A stretch of 64,000 nt of DNA, taken from JAXMBN01 sp046349875. Lineage in GTDB: Bacteria > Planctomycetota > Planctomycetia > Pirellulales > Pirellulaceae. Of this stretch, positions 1 to 9,065 are shown piece after piece. The notes under the pieces were generated by a model. It made no database searches. It worked only from the letters and a program-made list of their open reading frames with translations, and was not told the origin of the DNA. The number at the start of each line of letters is the position of its first letter. Within the stretch, counting starts at the first letter, position 1. The position numbers and the translations under genes were made by a program. The stretch covers positions 1 through 64,000 of the forward strand of contig JAXMBN010000010.1 in assembly GCA_046349875.1 (NCBI GenBank), written 5' to 3'.

Positions 1-255
1 CGCAAGATCCCAGCAACGGTCGAGAATGAAGGGTCGAGCCCGACGCTCGAAGTCCATGCTTGCCCATATCCAGAGTTAGCCGATGGTGAGGCCACGCGAA
101 AGTTATGCGAGCTTGAAAAGCGAGTTCTGACCGAGGCGTTAGGGGAAGCGATGGAGCTTTCACGTTGCCGGTTGGATGGACATGATTGCTGTCAGTTTCG
201 TCCTGTCCAGTTGACTCGAAATTCGGAAGTGAATCCGAATCAAAACAATAGCTAG
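1..255 (+). CDS. SufR-like Fe-S-sensing transcriptional regulator, C-terminal part
   Basis: The open frame enters from the left edge and stops at TAG 253-255, so only the last 84 residues are present. They show the cysteine pattern expected of the Fe-S binding C-terminus of SufR-type winged-helix regulators: HACPYPELA, then KLCELE, then SRCRLDG, then DCCQF. The DNA-binding part lies outside the window. SufR proteins sense a [4Fe-4S] cluster and repress suf operons. The position just upstream of sufC, on the same strand and about 50 bases away, supports this role. Family assignment rests on the cysteine spacing and context only. Confidence 0.75.
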   Translation, partial: RKIPATVENEGSSPTLEVHACPYPELADGEATRKLCELEKRVLTEALGEAMELSRCRLDGHDCCQFRPVQLTRNSEVNPNQNNS

Positions 256-308
256 TTGATAAAGCGTAGCTTGGTCAGTCTAGGTCGAAATAGGAAGTGT
301 ATTGCACG

Positions 309-1136
309 ATGACTCATACGTTGAAGATCGAAAACCTCCATGTTGCTGTTGAAGGAAAGCCCATCCTTCGCGGTGTGAATCTCGTCATGAACCATGGCGA
401 AACCCATGCGTTGATGGGACCGAATGGTTCGGGCAAGAGCACGCTTGGCTTGGCGATCATGGGGCATCCCGGTTACCAAGTACTCGATGGCAGCATCGAG
501 CTCGATGGTCAGGATGTTTTGGAGATGGAAGCAGATCAGCGAGCACGGGCTGGCATCTTCATGGCGTTTCAAAGGCCAGTGGCCATCCCTGGGGTCAAGA
601 TGGCCGACTTCTTGCGTCATGCCGCCACCAATGTGCGTCGGCCTGATCGTCAGGAAGGTGAAGAGCTCATTCCAATGCGCGAGTTTCGCAAGGAACTCAA
701 GTCAAAGATGGAACAATTGAAGATGGATCCCGAGTTTGCACGTCGTTATGTCAACGATGGATTCTCGGGTGGTGAGATGAAGCGAGCCGAAATTCTCATG
801 ATGGCGATGCTCGCTCCTAAGTTCGCAATCTTGGACGAGACCGACAGCGGTTTGGATGCAGATGCGGTTCGATTGGCGAGCCAGAGCATCGCTGAGATTG
901 GCCGCGAAAAGATGGGGCTGTTGATCATCACGCACCACGACAAACTATTGGAGCACAATCCGCCTGACTTCACGCACGTCATGTTGGGTGGTCGCATTGT
1001 GGAAACGGGCGGACCTGAACTGGCTCGCGAACTTCACGATCATGGATACGAACGCATTCGTCGAACCTATCCGGATGCAGAAGCTGTCAATCAATCGATG
1101 CTCACTGCGGATGAGCATCCGGTGGTTGCTGGTTGA
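309..1136 (+). CDS. sufC: Fe-S cluster assembly ATPase SufC
   Basis: This is a 275-residue ABC ATPase of the SufBCD scaffold, which builds Fe-S clusters in the cytoplasm. Walker A (GPNGSGKST) lies near residues 37-45, the signature FSGGE near 152-156 and Walker B ILDETDSGLD near 174-183. The signature and Walker B have the form typical of SufC rather than of transporter ATPases. ATG 309 is preferred to an in-frame GTG at 297 because AGGAAG at 292-297 sits 11 bases before it. It is the first structural gene of the suf operon and is followed by sufB after about 50 bases. Confidence 0.95.
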   Translation: MTHTLKIENLHVAVEGKPILRGVNLVMNHGETHALMGPNGSGKSTLGLAIMGHPGYQVLDGSIELDGQDVLEMEADQRARAGIFMAFQRPVAIPGVKMADFLRHAATNVRRPDRQEGEELIPMREFRKELKSKMEQLKMDPEFARRYVNDGFSGGEMKRAEILMMAMLAPKFAILDETDSGLDADAVRLASQSIAEIGREKMGLLIITHHDKLLEHNPPDFTHVMLGGRIVETGGPELARELHDHGYERIRRTYPDAEAVNQSMLTADEHPVVAG

Positions 1137-1184
1137 TTGCGATTGGAATGGATAGGATCGATCTAAAGAGGAAGTAAAAGTTTC

Positions 1185-2593
1185 ATGGCAACTGATTTGA
1201 CTGCCAACGACACGATTGGTGAGATCAACAAATACGACTTTCGCACCGAGAGCACTGCAGTCTTCAAGGCTCGCAAAAGGTCTCAATACAAAAATCGTTT
1301 GTCAGATTTCAGAGATGAAGAACGAGCCTGCGTGGATGCAGGAGCTTTCGTTTGAAGGCTTTGGAAATCTTCGAGTCGAAGCCCATGCCTGAATGGGGTG
1401 GAGATATCGGTATCGATTTCCAAGATATCTATTACTATCTCAAACCAACCGAGAGCCAAGGTAAGACTTGGGATGACGTTCCCAAGGAAATCAAGGATAC
1501 CTTCGACAAGTTGGGGATTCCCGAAGCCGAGCGAAAGTTTCTCGCCGGTGTAAAGGCTCAGTTTGAAAGTGAAGTGGTCTACGGATCGCTCAAAGAAGAT
1601 CTGGCTCGTCAGGGTGTGATTTTCACCGATACGGACACCGCTGTTCGCGAACACTCGGACTTGGTGCGCGAGTATTTCGGTAAGGTTATCCCATCGACCG
1701 ACAACAAATTTGCAGCATTGAATTCGGCGGTTTGGTCGGGTGGTTCGTTCATCTACGTTCCCAAGGGAGTCAAGATTGAGTTCCCATTGCAAGCCTATTT
1801 TCGGATCAATGCCGAGAACATGGGGCAATTCGAACGAACCTTGATTCTGGTGGATGAAGGCGCTTCGGTTCATTACGTTGAAGGCTGTACGGCTCCGATG
1901 TATTCTTCCGAGAGTCTCCACTCGGCGGTTGTTGAAGTTGTATGTAAGGCTGGAAGTCGCTGCCGCTATACGACCATTCAAAACTGGGCCAATAACATTT
2001 ACAACTTGGTCACCAAGCGAGCGATGGCATATCGCGACGCGACCATGGAGTGGGTGGATGGAAACTTGGGAAGCAAGTTGACCATGAAGTACCCCGCCGT
2101 ATACATGATGGAACCTGGTGCTCGCGGCGAAATTCTTTCGATTGCCTTCGCGAGCAAGGGGCAGCATCAAGATGCGGGCGCGAAACTCGTTCATGCGGCT
2201 CCGCATACGACCGGTCAGATCATCTCGAAATCGATTTCGAAGAACGGTGGTCGAAGTAGCTATCGCGGTTTGGTTCGCGTGGAAAAAGAAGCCAAGCACA
2301 CAAAGTGCAATGTCGTTTGCGATGCCTTGATTCTCGACCCACAAAGCCGAAGTGATACCTATCCATACATCGAAGTTCTCGAGCAAGATGTCAGCATCGG
2401 ACACGAGGCAAGTGTCTCACGCATTGGTGAAGAGCAGTTGTTCTACCTCATGAGTCGCGGACTTTCCGAAGCCGAAGCAAGCACCATGATCGTCAATGGA
2501 TTCATCGAACCACTCGTGAAAGAGTTGCCGATGGAGTACGCGGTAGAAATGAACCGATTGATTCAGTTGCAGATGGAAGGATCGGTAGGATGA
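1185..2593 (+). pseudogene. sufB: Fe-S cluster scaffold SufB, two single-base frameshifts as read
   Basis: SufB is the scaffold subunit that works with SufC and SufD. ATG 1185 follows AGAGGAAG and opens MATDLTANDTIGEINKYDFR, a normal SufB N-terminus. The frame is lost in the AAAA run at 1275-1278: dropping one base restores GLNTKIVCQISEMKNEPAWM in the next frame. It is lost again at TTT 1346-1348, where dropping one T restores ELRLKALEIFESKPMPEWGG. From 1352 to the stop at 2593 the frame is intact for 413 residues. The repaired protein would be about 468 residues, the normal SufB length. As written, ribosomes would stop at TGA shortly after the second shift. Because SufB is usually essential and the rest is perfectly conserved, sequence error is more likely than true loss. 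The stop overlaps the sufD start. Confidence 0.85.
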
Positions 2594-3900
2594 GTCACGT
2601 TGGAACTGAAGCAATGCTGGGACCAGCTGGACTCGGTTCATTCTTGGATGGGCGAGTGGAACCAAGCTGGCTGACGCAGTCACGCAAACAAGCTTGGGAA
2701 CTGTTCCAGAAATTGGAATGGCCTAGCCGAAAGTCTGAAGAATGGATGCGAAGCGATTTGCGTGGTTTTCACTACGATCGTTATCCATTTCCAGGGGATT
2801 CTACAGAGGTTGAGGGAACGCTTGTACCGAACCTCTTGGAAGGATTGAATCCTGCTGGACGTTTATCGGTGGTGGATGGCATTGCTCGCGAAGAGCAAGG
2901 CATGGCCGATTTGGCGTCGAAGGGTGTCGTGTTTGGTAGCCTTGAAAAAGCGGCTGTCGAGCACGAGGAACTCGTTCAACGCTGGTTGCATAAACTCGTT
3001 CCGGTGCAAACGGATCGATTCACGGCGCTTCATGCCGCGACTTGGTGTGGTGGTCAGATTCTCTACGTGCCACGCAATGTTGCGATCGCAGAACCGTTCT
3101 ATGTTCATGCATCGATGCGCGATGGTGGAACCGATACCGGGCATACATTGATCGTTCTTGAAGATGGCGCTGAAGCGACGTTCGTTTACGAATCGACAAG
3201 CCCTCATGCTCAAGCGACCGGACTTCACTGCGGTTCAGTGGAAATCGTAGTGGGCCAAGGGGCGCATCTGCGATACGTCAATCTACAAGATTGGGGACGG
3301 GGCGTATGGCATTTCGCGCATCAGCGTGCCCAGGTTGGGCGAGATGCATCGTTGCAATGGACCATTGCAGGGATGGGCGCGAAGTTTGCGCAGGTGAGTC
3401 AGCAAGTTGCCTTGGTAGGTGAAGGGGCTTCCAGTCAAGTGAACGGCGTCATGTTCACGCAAGACCGTCAGCAGATGACCTACAATACTTTGCAACATCA
3501 CCGCAAACCTCATTGCACCAGCGACTTCCTTTACAAGTCGGCGTTGCAGGATCAGTCGCGAACGGTGTGGCGAGGAATGATCAAGGTAGATCCTCTGGCT
3601 TTCAAAACGGATGGATACCAGCGCAATGATAACTTGCTGCTGAGCGATAAATCGCGGGCAGATTCGATCCCTGGCCTTGAGATTGAAGCCGATGATGTTC
3701 GCTGCACACACGGTAGCACCTCGGGCAAAGTCGATGAAGAACTCATCTTCTATGCTCAGTCGCGCGGATTCACCCGACGCGAAGCGACTCGCATGATCGT
3801 GACTGGATTTTTCCAGCAGATCTTTGATCGTATCACTATTGAGAGTGTTCGCGAATCTTTAGGCAAAGCCATTGCCAAGCAAGTTCGCGAATACGAATAA
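2590..3900 (+). CDS. sufD: Fe-S cluster assembly protein SufD
   Basis: This 436-residue protein shares the SufB/SufD beta-helix core, for example HAATWCGGQILYVPRNV and the C-terminal HGSTSGKVDEELIFYAQSRG segment with the conserved His. It forms the SufBC2D scaffold with its two neighbours. The ATG overlaps the sufB stop as ATGA (2590-2593), which implies translational coupling. The family-typical ending GFTRREATRMIVTGFFQQI is present and the length is normal. No damage is seen, in contrast with sufB. Confidence 0.93.
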   Translation: MSHVGTEAMLGPAGLGSFLDGRVEPSWLTQSRKQAWELFQKLEWPSRKSEEWMRSDLRGFHYDRYPFPGDSTEVEGTLVPNLLEGLNPAGRLSVVDGIAREEQGMADLASKGVVFGSLEKAAVEHEELVQRWLHKLVPVQTDRFTALHAATWCGGQILYVPRNVAIAEPFYVHASMRDGGTDTGHTLIVLEDGAEATFVYESTSPHAQATGLHCGSVEIVVGQGAHLRYVNLQDWGRGVWHFAHQRAQVGRDASLQWTIAGMGAKFAQVSQQVALVGEGASSQVNGVMFTQDRQQMTYNTLQHHRKPHCTSDFLYKSALQDQSRTVWRGMIKVDPLAFKTDGYQRNDNLLLSDKSRADSIPGLEIEADDVRCTHGSTSGKVDEELIFYAQSRGFTRREATRMIVTGFFQQIFDRITIESVRESLGKAIAKQVREYE

Positions 3901-3991
3901 CGAGTATCGCATCCGTGCGCATTTCAAACATGCATTGCGATTGAGTATGACTAAGGGGCCGTCCCCCTGTATTCCTAGAAAAGCCAACTCG

Positions 3992-4318
3992 ATGTCCTCC
4001 TCCGATGGGTTTGTAACCGTCGCCAAGCGTTCCAAACTGCAAGATCCTAGCAAGCAGACGTTTGAAGTCGATGGACGATGGGTTGTGCTCGTTTGCTTGG
4101 ATGGTCAAGTGTATTGCTTGGACGATGTTTGTACCCATGATGGTGGTACCCTTGGCGATGGTGAACTCGACCATGGCTGTCTCGTTTGTCCTCGACATGG
4201 CGCCAAGTTCGACGTCAAATCGGGTGATGCAGTGGCCATGCCAGCGACGGAACCGACCTTGGTCCATGAAGTTCGGGTTGTTGAAGACGATGTGCAAGTT
4301 CGCTTGCGATCGGTTTAA
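3992..4318 (+). CDS. Rieske-type [2Fe-2S] ferredoxin
   Basis: A 108-residue single Rieske domain. The ligand motifs are CTHDGG and CPRHGAKFD, giving the two Cys and two His that bind a [2Fe-2S] cluster. It resembles the small soluble ferredoxins of dioxygenase systems, which carry electrons between a reductase and an oxygenase or other acceptor. It lies between sufD and sufT, so here it may supply or accept electrons during Fe-S assembly; that role is inference. The start is placed at ATG 3992, because the longer frame from 3872 would overlap sufD and adds unrelated sequence. No strong Shine-Dalgarno site is visible. Confidence 0.85.
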   Translation: MSSSDGFVTVAKRSKLQDPSKQTFEVDGRWVVLVCLDGQVYCLDDVCTHDGGTLGDGELDHGCLVCPRHGAKFDVKSGDAVAMPATEPTLVHEVRVVEDDVQVRLRSV

Positions 4319-4353
4319 GGCTTCATTCCCTTATTGAGTGTTTGTAAATCGAA

Positions 4354-4671
4354 ATGGCAGTTACCGAAGACAGTGTTCGCGAAGAACTGAAAAAAGTGAT
4401 CGACCCAGAGTTGTTTGTGAACATCGTCGATCTTGGTCTTATCTATAATGTCGACCTCACTCCGGGCGATGAAGAGAAGACCAACGTGGCCATCGAGATG
4501 ACCATGACCAGTCCCATGTGCCCAGCTGGACCGCAATTGGTGGCCAACAGCCGACAAGTGGTCGAGTCTTTAGAGGGAGTGGGAAGCGTCGATATCAAGG
4601 TGGTGATGGATCCACCTTGGACGCAAGATCGCATGACGGAAGACGCACGCGATCAGCTTGGAATTTTCTAA
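4354..4671 (+). CDS. sufT: SufT family Fe-S assembly factor (MIP18/DUF59)
   Basis: A 105-residue MIP18-family protein. The N-terminus carries VIDPELFVNIVDLGLIYNVD, the DPE...DLGL motif of the family. The conserved cysteine motif TSPMCPAGP follows, and the C-terminus has the family-typical DPPWTQDRMTEDARDQLGIF. SufT/DUF59 proteins take part in maturation and delivery of Fe-S clusters and are often encoded in suf operons. It is placed 35 bases after the Rieske gene and just before sufES, all on one strand. Confidence 0.9.
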   Translation: MAVTEDSVREELKKVIDPELFVNIVDLGLIYNVDLTPGDEEKTNVAIEMTMTSPMCPAGPQLVANSRQVVESLEGVGSVDIKVVMDPPWTQDRMTEDARDQLGIF

Positions 4672-4698
4672 TAGCGTCATGAACGCGCCGAGTGCGTG

Positions 4699-6390
4699 AT
4701 GTCCGTTCTTACTCCCCAAGAGATTCGTAGCGAGCTTCAAGACTTAGAGTCCAATCAAGAGAGACTCGAATATTTGGTGGAGCTAGGCGATACGCTTCCC
4801 GAATTTCCGCAAAGCTCCTGCACCGAAGCCAATCGTGTTTTGGGATGCCAAAGTATGGTTTGGCTGATCGCGCGTTTTGAGAAAGGGAAGCTCTTTTTTC
4901 AGGCCACGAGCGATGCTCCGATGGTACGTGGGTTGATCGCTATTCTTCTGGCGACCTATTCCGAAAGAACACCCGCAGAGATTCTCAGTTTCCCCTTCGA
5001 GCCATTTTTGAAGGATGTCGGTCTGCAGTCCTTTCTTTCGCCCATGCGGAGCAATGGATTGCACTCGATGGTCCAACGCATTCGTCAAATCGCGATTGAA
5101 GCAACGGCGGGTGCAGCCAATGAAGTGCTTGCCGAGCCATCTCCTGCGAAGGTGATTCCCAAACGTTCTCTCGATTCCATTCGCGACGATTTTCCGATCC
5201 TCGCGCGGATGATGGAAGGGAATCATCCTCTCGTTTATTTGGACAACGCAGCATCATCGCAACGCCCTTTGTGTGTGATCGAGCAGATGTCGGTCATGTA
5301 TCAAAAGCACTATGCCAATGCGCATCGATCGGGGCATCAGTTGGCCTCCGAAATCACGATTGCCATGGAAGATGCACGAGCGGCGGTGCAACAGTTTATT
5401 CATGCAAGCCATTCGGAAGAGGTGATCTTTACATCAGGGACCACCGCTTCGATCAATCTTGTCGCGCGAGCTTGGGGTGATGCGAACGTCAAGCAAGGTG
5501 ATGAGATTCTCTTGTCGGAATTGGAGCATCATTCGAACATTGTTCCATGGCAGCAACTTGCAGATCGATCAGGAGCCAAGGTCCGGTGGATTCCCTTGGG
5601 AGATAACTACCAACTTGACCTCCGGGATCTTTCGCAATGGATCACCGCGCGTACCAAGGTCGTTTCGATCGCAGCGGTCTCCAACGTTTTGGGGGCCATC
5701 ATGCCTGTGCGACTTCTTGCGGATGCGGTGCATCGGGTCGGTGGCGTCCTGGTGGTCGACGCTGCCCAAGCGGTTCCCCATGGATCGATTGATGTGGCCG
5801 CATGGGACGCAGATTTTGTTGCCTTTGGGGCTCACAAGATGATGGGGCCTTCGGGAATTGGTGCCCTCTACGGACGTCGTTCATTGCTTGAATCGATGCC
5901 GCCATTCTTGGGTGGAGGCGGCATGATACAAACCGTGACAAAGGAAGGGTTCACTGAGGCAACCCTTCCTTTCAAATTCGAAGCCGGGACACCTCCTTCC
6001 GTGGAAGCGGCAGGATTCAAAGTAGCAATCGACTATTTGAATACCTTGGACCAGAGTGAACTTCTGAATCATGAGCGTCGTTTGGTGAACGCGGCCGAAT
6101 CGATCCTGAAAACGATTCCTGGGCTACAGGTTTATGGTCCACCGATTCATGAGCGAACCGGTATCGTGACCTTTGCTGTGGAAGGGATCCATAGCGATAT
6201 GATTGGACGCATGCTGGATGCTGAGGGGATCGCGATTCGAGTCGGCCATCATTGTGCCATTCCACTTCATACGCGATTGGGCATACCGGTAACGTGCCGC
6301 GCGTCGTTCTATGCTTACAACACGATGGACGAGGCAATTCAGTTCGGCAATGCGGTGAAAGCGATTTGCGAGCGTCTTCGAAAAAGCTAG
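4699..6390 (+). CDS. SufE-SufS fusion: sulfur acceptor plus cysteine desulfurase
   Basis: A 563-residue two-domain protein. Residues 1-140 form a SufE sulfur-acceptor domain with the acceptor Cys near 50 in VLGCQSMVW. After a linker of about 20 residues, residues 160-563 form a class V PLP-dependent cysteine desulfurase of the SufS type. The PLP lysine is K380 in FGAHKMMGP and the catalytic Cys is C519 in RVGHHCAIPL. SufS takes sulfur from cysteine as a persulfide and SufE carries it to SufB; here both steps are in one chain. GTG 4696 precedes ATG 4699, and the ATG is preferred. It is the last gene of the suf operon. There is no internal stop or frame break, so the fusion is real in this sequence. 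Confidence 0.94.
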   Translation: MSVLTPQEIRSELQDLESNQERLEYLVELGDTLPEFPQSSCTEANRVLGCQSMVWLIARFEKGKLFFQATSDAPMVRGLIAILLATYSERTPAEILSFPFEPFLKDVGLQSFLSPMRSNGLHSMVQRIRQIAIEATAGAANEVLAEPSPAKVIPKRSLDSIRDDFPILARMMEGNHPLVYLDNAASSQRPLCVIEQMSVMYQKHYANAHRSGHQLASEITIAMEDARAAVQQFIHASHSEEVIFTSGTTASINLVARAWGDANVKQGDEILLSELEHHSNIVPWQQLADRSGAKVRWIPLGDNYQLDLRDLSQWITARTKVVSIAAVSNVLGAIMPVRLLADAVHRVGGVLVVDAAQAVPHGSIDVAAWDADFVAFGAHKMMGPSGIGALYGRRSLLESMPPFLGGGGMIQTVTKEGFTEATLPFKFEAGTPPSVEAAGFKVAIDYLNTLDQSELLNHERRLVNAAESILKTIPGLQVYGPPIHERTGIVTFAVEGIHSDMIGRMLDAEGIAIRVGHHCAIPLHTRLGIPVTCRASFYAYNTMDEAIQFGNAVKAICERLRKS

Positions 6391-6480
6391 AAGTACGCCC
6401 CATCTTCATAACGTGAAAAGCCCTCGGCATTCGTAGGCTTAAGGGCAGCAACTGAGTTCAACCTACGAAAGAATGGAACG

Positions 6481-8577
6481 ATGAGCGTGAAGAAGAATCG
6501 ATTGGCAGGAAGTACGAGCCCCTACCTTCTTCAGCACGCATCGAACCCTGTTGACTGGTATCCTTGGGGCAACGATGCATGGAAACGAGCCGTCGAGGAG
6601 GATAAGCCAGTCTTCCTTTCGATTGGATATTCGGCCTGTCACTGGTGCCACGTGATGGAGCGTGAGAGTTTTGAGAATCCGCAGATCGCCGGAATCTTGA
6701 ACGAGCATTTTGTTTCGATCAAGGTCGATCGAGAACAGCGTCCTGATCTGGATCAAATCTATATGCAAGCGGTTCAAATGCTCACAGGCAGCGGCGGTTG
6801 GCCAATGAGCATGTTTCTGACACCGTCTACTCGTCCCTTCTATGGTGGCACGTACTGGCCTCCTGAGGCACGTTGGGGCCGCCCGGGATTTGCGCAAGTG
6901 TTGTTGGCGGTGGCGGATGCTTGGAAGAATCGCCGCAATGAAATTGAAGACCAAGGACAAGAGATGGTAACGCATCTGCAGCTGGCGGAAGGTCCGGCAT
7001 CTAGCGAGCTATCCCTAACAGCAGATCTGTTGGATCGCGCACAGCATTCTTTAGGTCAGGCTTTTGAACCGAAGTATGGCGGCTTCGGCCAGGCACCAAA
7101 GTTCCCGCATTGTATGGATCTCGAATTGTTGATTCGATTGCAATGGAAGAGCCAGAACTCGCAGCGACAGCATTGGATCGGTCGAACATTGGATGGAATG
7201 TCCCTGGGTGGGATGTACGATCATTTGGGCGGAGGCTTCTCTCGGTACAGCGTCGACGATCTATGGTTAGTACCTCATTTTGAAAAGATGCTCTATGACA
7301 ACGGGCTCCTTGCAAACGTCTATCTCGAAGCGTATCGATTGACACAAGAAGTGCGTTATGCCGATGTTGCTCACGGAACGCTCGACTATTTGATTCGGGA
7401 TATGCTGCACCCCGAAGGTGGCTTCTATTCTGCGGAAGATGCCGATAGCGAAGGGGAAGAAGGAAAGTTCTACGTTTGGACGCAAGAAGAGATCGATGGC
7501 ATTCTTGGGGCCGAATTGGGGAGGGTTTTTCGTTCTGTTTACAACGTAACGGCCGCGGGCAATTTTGAAGGAAAAAACATTCTCCATCAGCTTGATCGGC
7601 TTGAACCCAAGGCATTTGAAGAAAAAATCCATTCACTATGCCATCGCGAGCACTTGGATCGTGAGGAGTTTTGGAAGGCAATTGAGAAGGGCCGCGATCA
7701 GTTGTTGGAGGTCCGATCGCAACGCGTTCGACCAGCCTTGGACGATAAGGTTCTCGTGGCATGGAATGGGCTCGCTATCGCGGCATTGGCCAAAGCAGGG
7801 ATGTATAGTGCCGAACAACGTTACGTGAATCAAGCCAAGAGAACTGCGGACTTCCTTTGGAACAACCTGCGTGATGAGAATGGCCGTTGGTGGCATGTGT
7901 GGCGACAAGGAAAGGCGGAAGTATTGGCCTTTCTTGACGACTATGCCTATGTAGCTCATGGTTTGTTGACTCTATACCAAGCAACACAAGATCTTCTCTG
8001 GTTGGATCGATGTCGAGTGCTCGTGGAAGAAATGGATCGGCTCTTTGTGGCTGACGACGGCGGTTATTACTACACGGGTCATGATGCCGAGATGCTTATC
8101 GCTCGCACAAAGGATCGAATCGACCATAGCGTGCCCAGTGGCAATGGCATGGCGGCCACAGTCCTTGTGCGATTAGGTTGGATTCTGGAGGAAGGGCGAT
8201 GGATGACGCGTGCCGAACAAACCTTGAGTTCTGCATCGCATTTGTTGTCTCGCTCACCACAAGCAGTAGGACAGCTCTTGATTGCACTCGATGATCTTGT
8301 GGAACCCGCGGAGCGTTGGTTCATCGTCTGTCCGAATGAAGAAGTGAAGACGGAAGCGATGGAGCGTTGGCTTTCAAAGCAGCACCCACGACGCATGTTA
8401 CTGTTGGTTGAACCTCAAGAGGTAGCACGCTATGAATGGAGTCGCCATTGGATCGATGCCAAGCCATCTCTAGACAGTCAGTCGCCGACGTTGTACCTTT
8501 GCCGAGGAACTTCTTGCCAATCGCCAGTCTTCGGATGGCAGGAGATCGAGCAGCTCATTCAAGATCATGGGACTTAA
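6481..8577 (+). CDS. DUF255 thioredoxin-fold protein (YyaL/SSP411-like)
   Basis: A 698-residue protein of the family of bacterial YyaL and human SSP411 (SPATA20). It opens with the typical segment NRLAGSTSPYLLQHASNPVDW. A thioredoxin-fold domain follows, with the CxxC motif at residues 53-56 (ACHWCHVMERESF). The remaining roughly 500 residues match the alpha/alpha-barrel (glycosidase-like) half, with GGMYDHLGGGFSRYSVD and DDKVLVAWNGLAIAAL. The reaction of this family is not firmly known. It lies about 90 bases after sufES on the same strand and may have its own promoter. Length and motifs are complete. Confidence 0.92.
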   Translation: MSVKKNRLAGSTSPYLLQHASNPVDWYPWGNDAWKRAVEEDKPVFLSIGYSACHWCHVMERESFENPQIAGILNEHFVSIKVDREQRPDLDQIYMQAVQMLTGSGGWPMSMFLTPSTRPFYGGTYWPPEARWGRPGFAQVLLAVADAWKNRRNEIEDQGQEMVTHLQLAEGPASSELSLTADLLDRAQHSLGQAFEPKYGGFGQAPKFPHCMDLELLIRLQWKSQNSQRQHWIGRTLDGMSLGGMYDHLGGGFSRYSVDDLWLVPHFEKMLYDNGLLANVYLEAYRLTQEVRYADVAHGTLDYLIRDMLHPEGGFYSAEDADSEGEEGKFYVWTQEEIDGILGAELGRVFRSVYNVTAAGNFEGKNILHQLDRLEPKAFEEKIHSLCHREHLDREEFWKAIEKGRDQLLEVRSQRVRPALDDKVLVAWNGLAIAALAKAGMYSAEQRYVNQAKRTADFLWNNLRDENGRWWHVWRQGKAEVLAFLDDYAYVAHGLLTLYQATQDLLWLDRCRVLVEEMDRLFVADDGGYYYTGHDAEMLIARTKDRIDHSVPSGNGMAATVLVRLGWILEEGRWMTRAEQTLSSASHLLSRSPQAVGQLLIALDDLVEPAERWFIVCPNEEVKTEAMERWLSKQHPRRMLLLVEPQEVARYEWSRHWIDAKPSLDSQSPTLYLCRGTSCQSPVFGWQEIEQLIQDHGT

Positions 8578-8598
8578 GAAGCGGTAGGTCATCCCGAC

Positions 8599-8862
8599 AT
8601 GAATCCTCCAGCTCCGCAACCCAAGCAACCACAAGTCCCATCGGCTTGGTCCCAGGTGGTCGATTCGCGAGCAACCATATTTCTGCTTCTGTTTTTGGTG
8701 ATGGCGGTGTTGGGGCTTCCACTCCTTTGGGCTAGTCCCAAGTTCTCGACACTTGAAAAGTGGGTTTGGTCGGTGGTGGTAACGCTTTATACGGCCCTTT
8801 TGATTGGCATTACTGTGGGTATTTGCTGGTGGTCTTGGAACATTGTGACCTCGCATCTTTAA
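8599..8862 (+). CDS. Small two-helix membrane protein, unknown function
   Basis: An 87-residue protein. A proline- and glutamine-rich N-terminus of about 20 residues is followed by two hydrophobic helices, near residues 28-46 (IFLLLFLVMAVLGLPLLWA) and 58-80 (VVVTLYTALLIGITVGICWW). It starts 21 bases after the stop of the DUF255 gene, so the two may be co-transcribed. I do not recognise a family. Confidence 0.6.
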   Translation: MNPPAPQPKQPQVPSAWSQVVDSRATIFLLLFLVMAVLGLPLLWASPKFSTLEKWVWSVVVTLYTALLIGITVGICWWSWNIVTSHL

Positions 8863-9065
8863 GAAATCCCAAGTGTTCGGTGCCAGCGATCGAACCGATC
8901 TTCCAAATGTAGCGATTTTGCCAGCGATTTCGGCAGGTAGGCGTCGGAATCCGGGATTCAATGCTGGTCAGAACCCCCTGCGGTAACATACATTTAGAAG
9001 TTCAAACTTAAGTTGAAAATCGGAATTTCCGTCCAGACCGCGGAAAGGGTTTTTGAGGTCGATCG

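Noticed and set aside
1275..1348. Programmed +1 frameshifting in sufB
   Set aside because: Two separate shifts would be needed within 75 bases, no stop-codon-driven slippery site like that of prfB is seen, and similar breaks occur in unrelated genes of the window.
1283..2404. Long minus-strand open frame opposite sufB
   Set aside because: It is in antisense to a conserved gene and has no ribosome binding site or known domain. It arises from codon bias of sufB.
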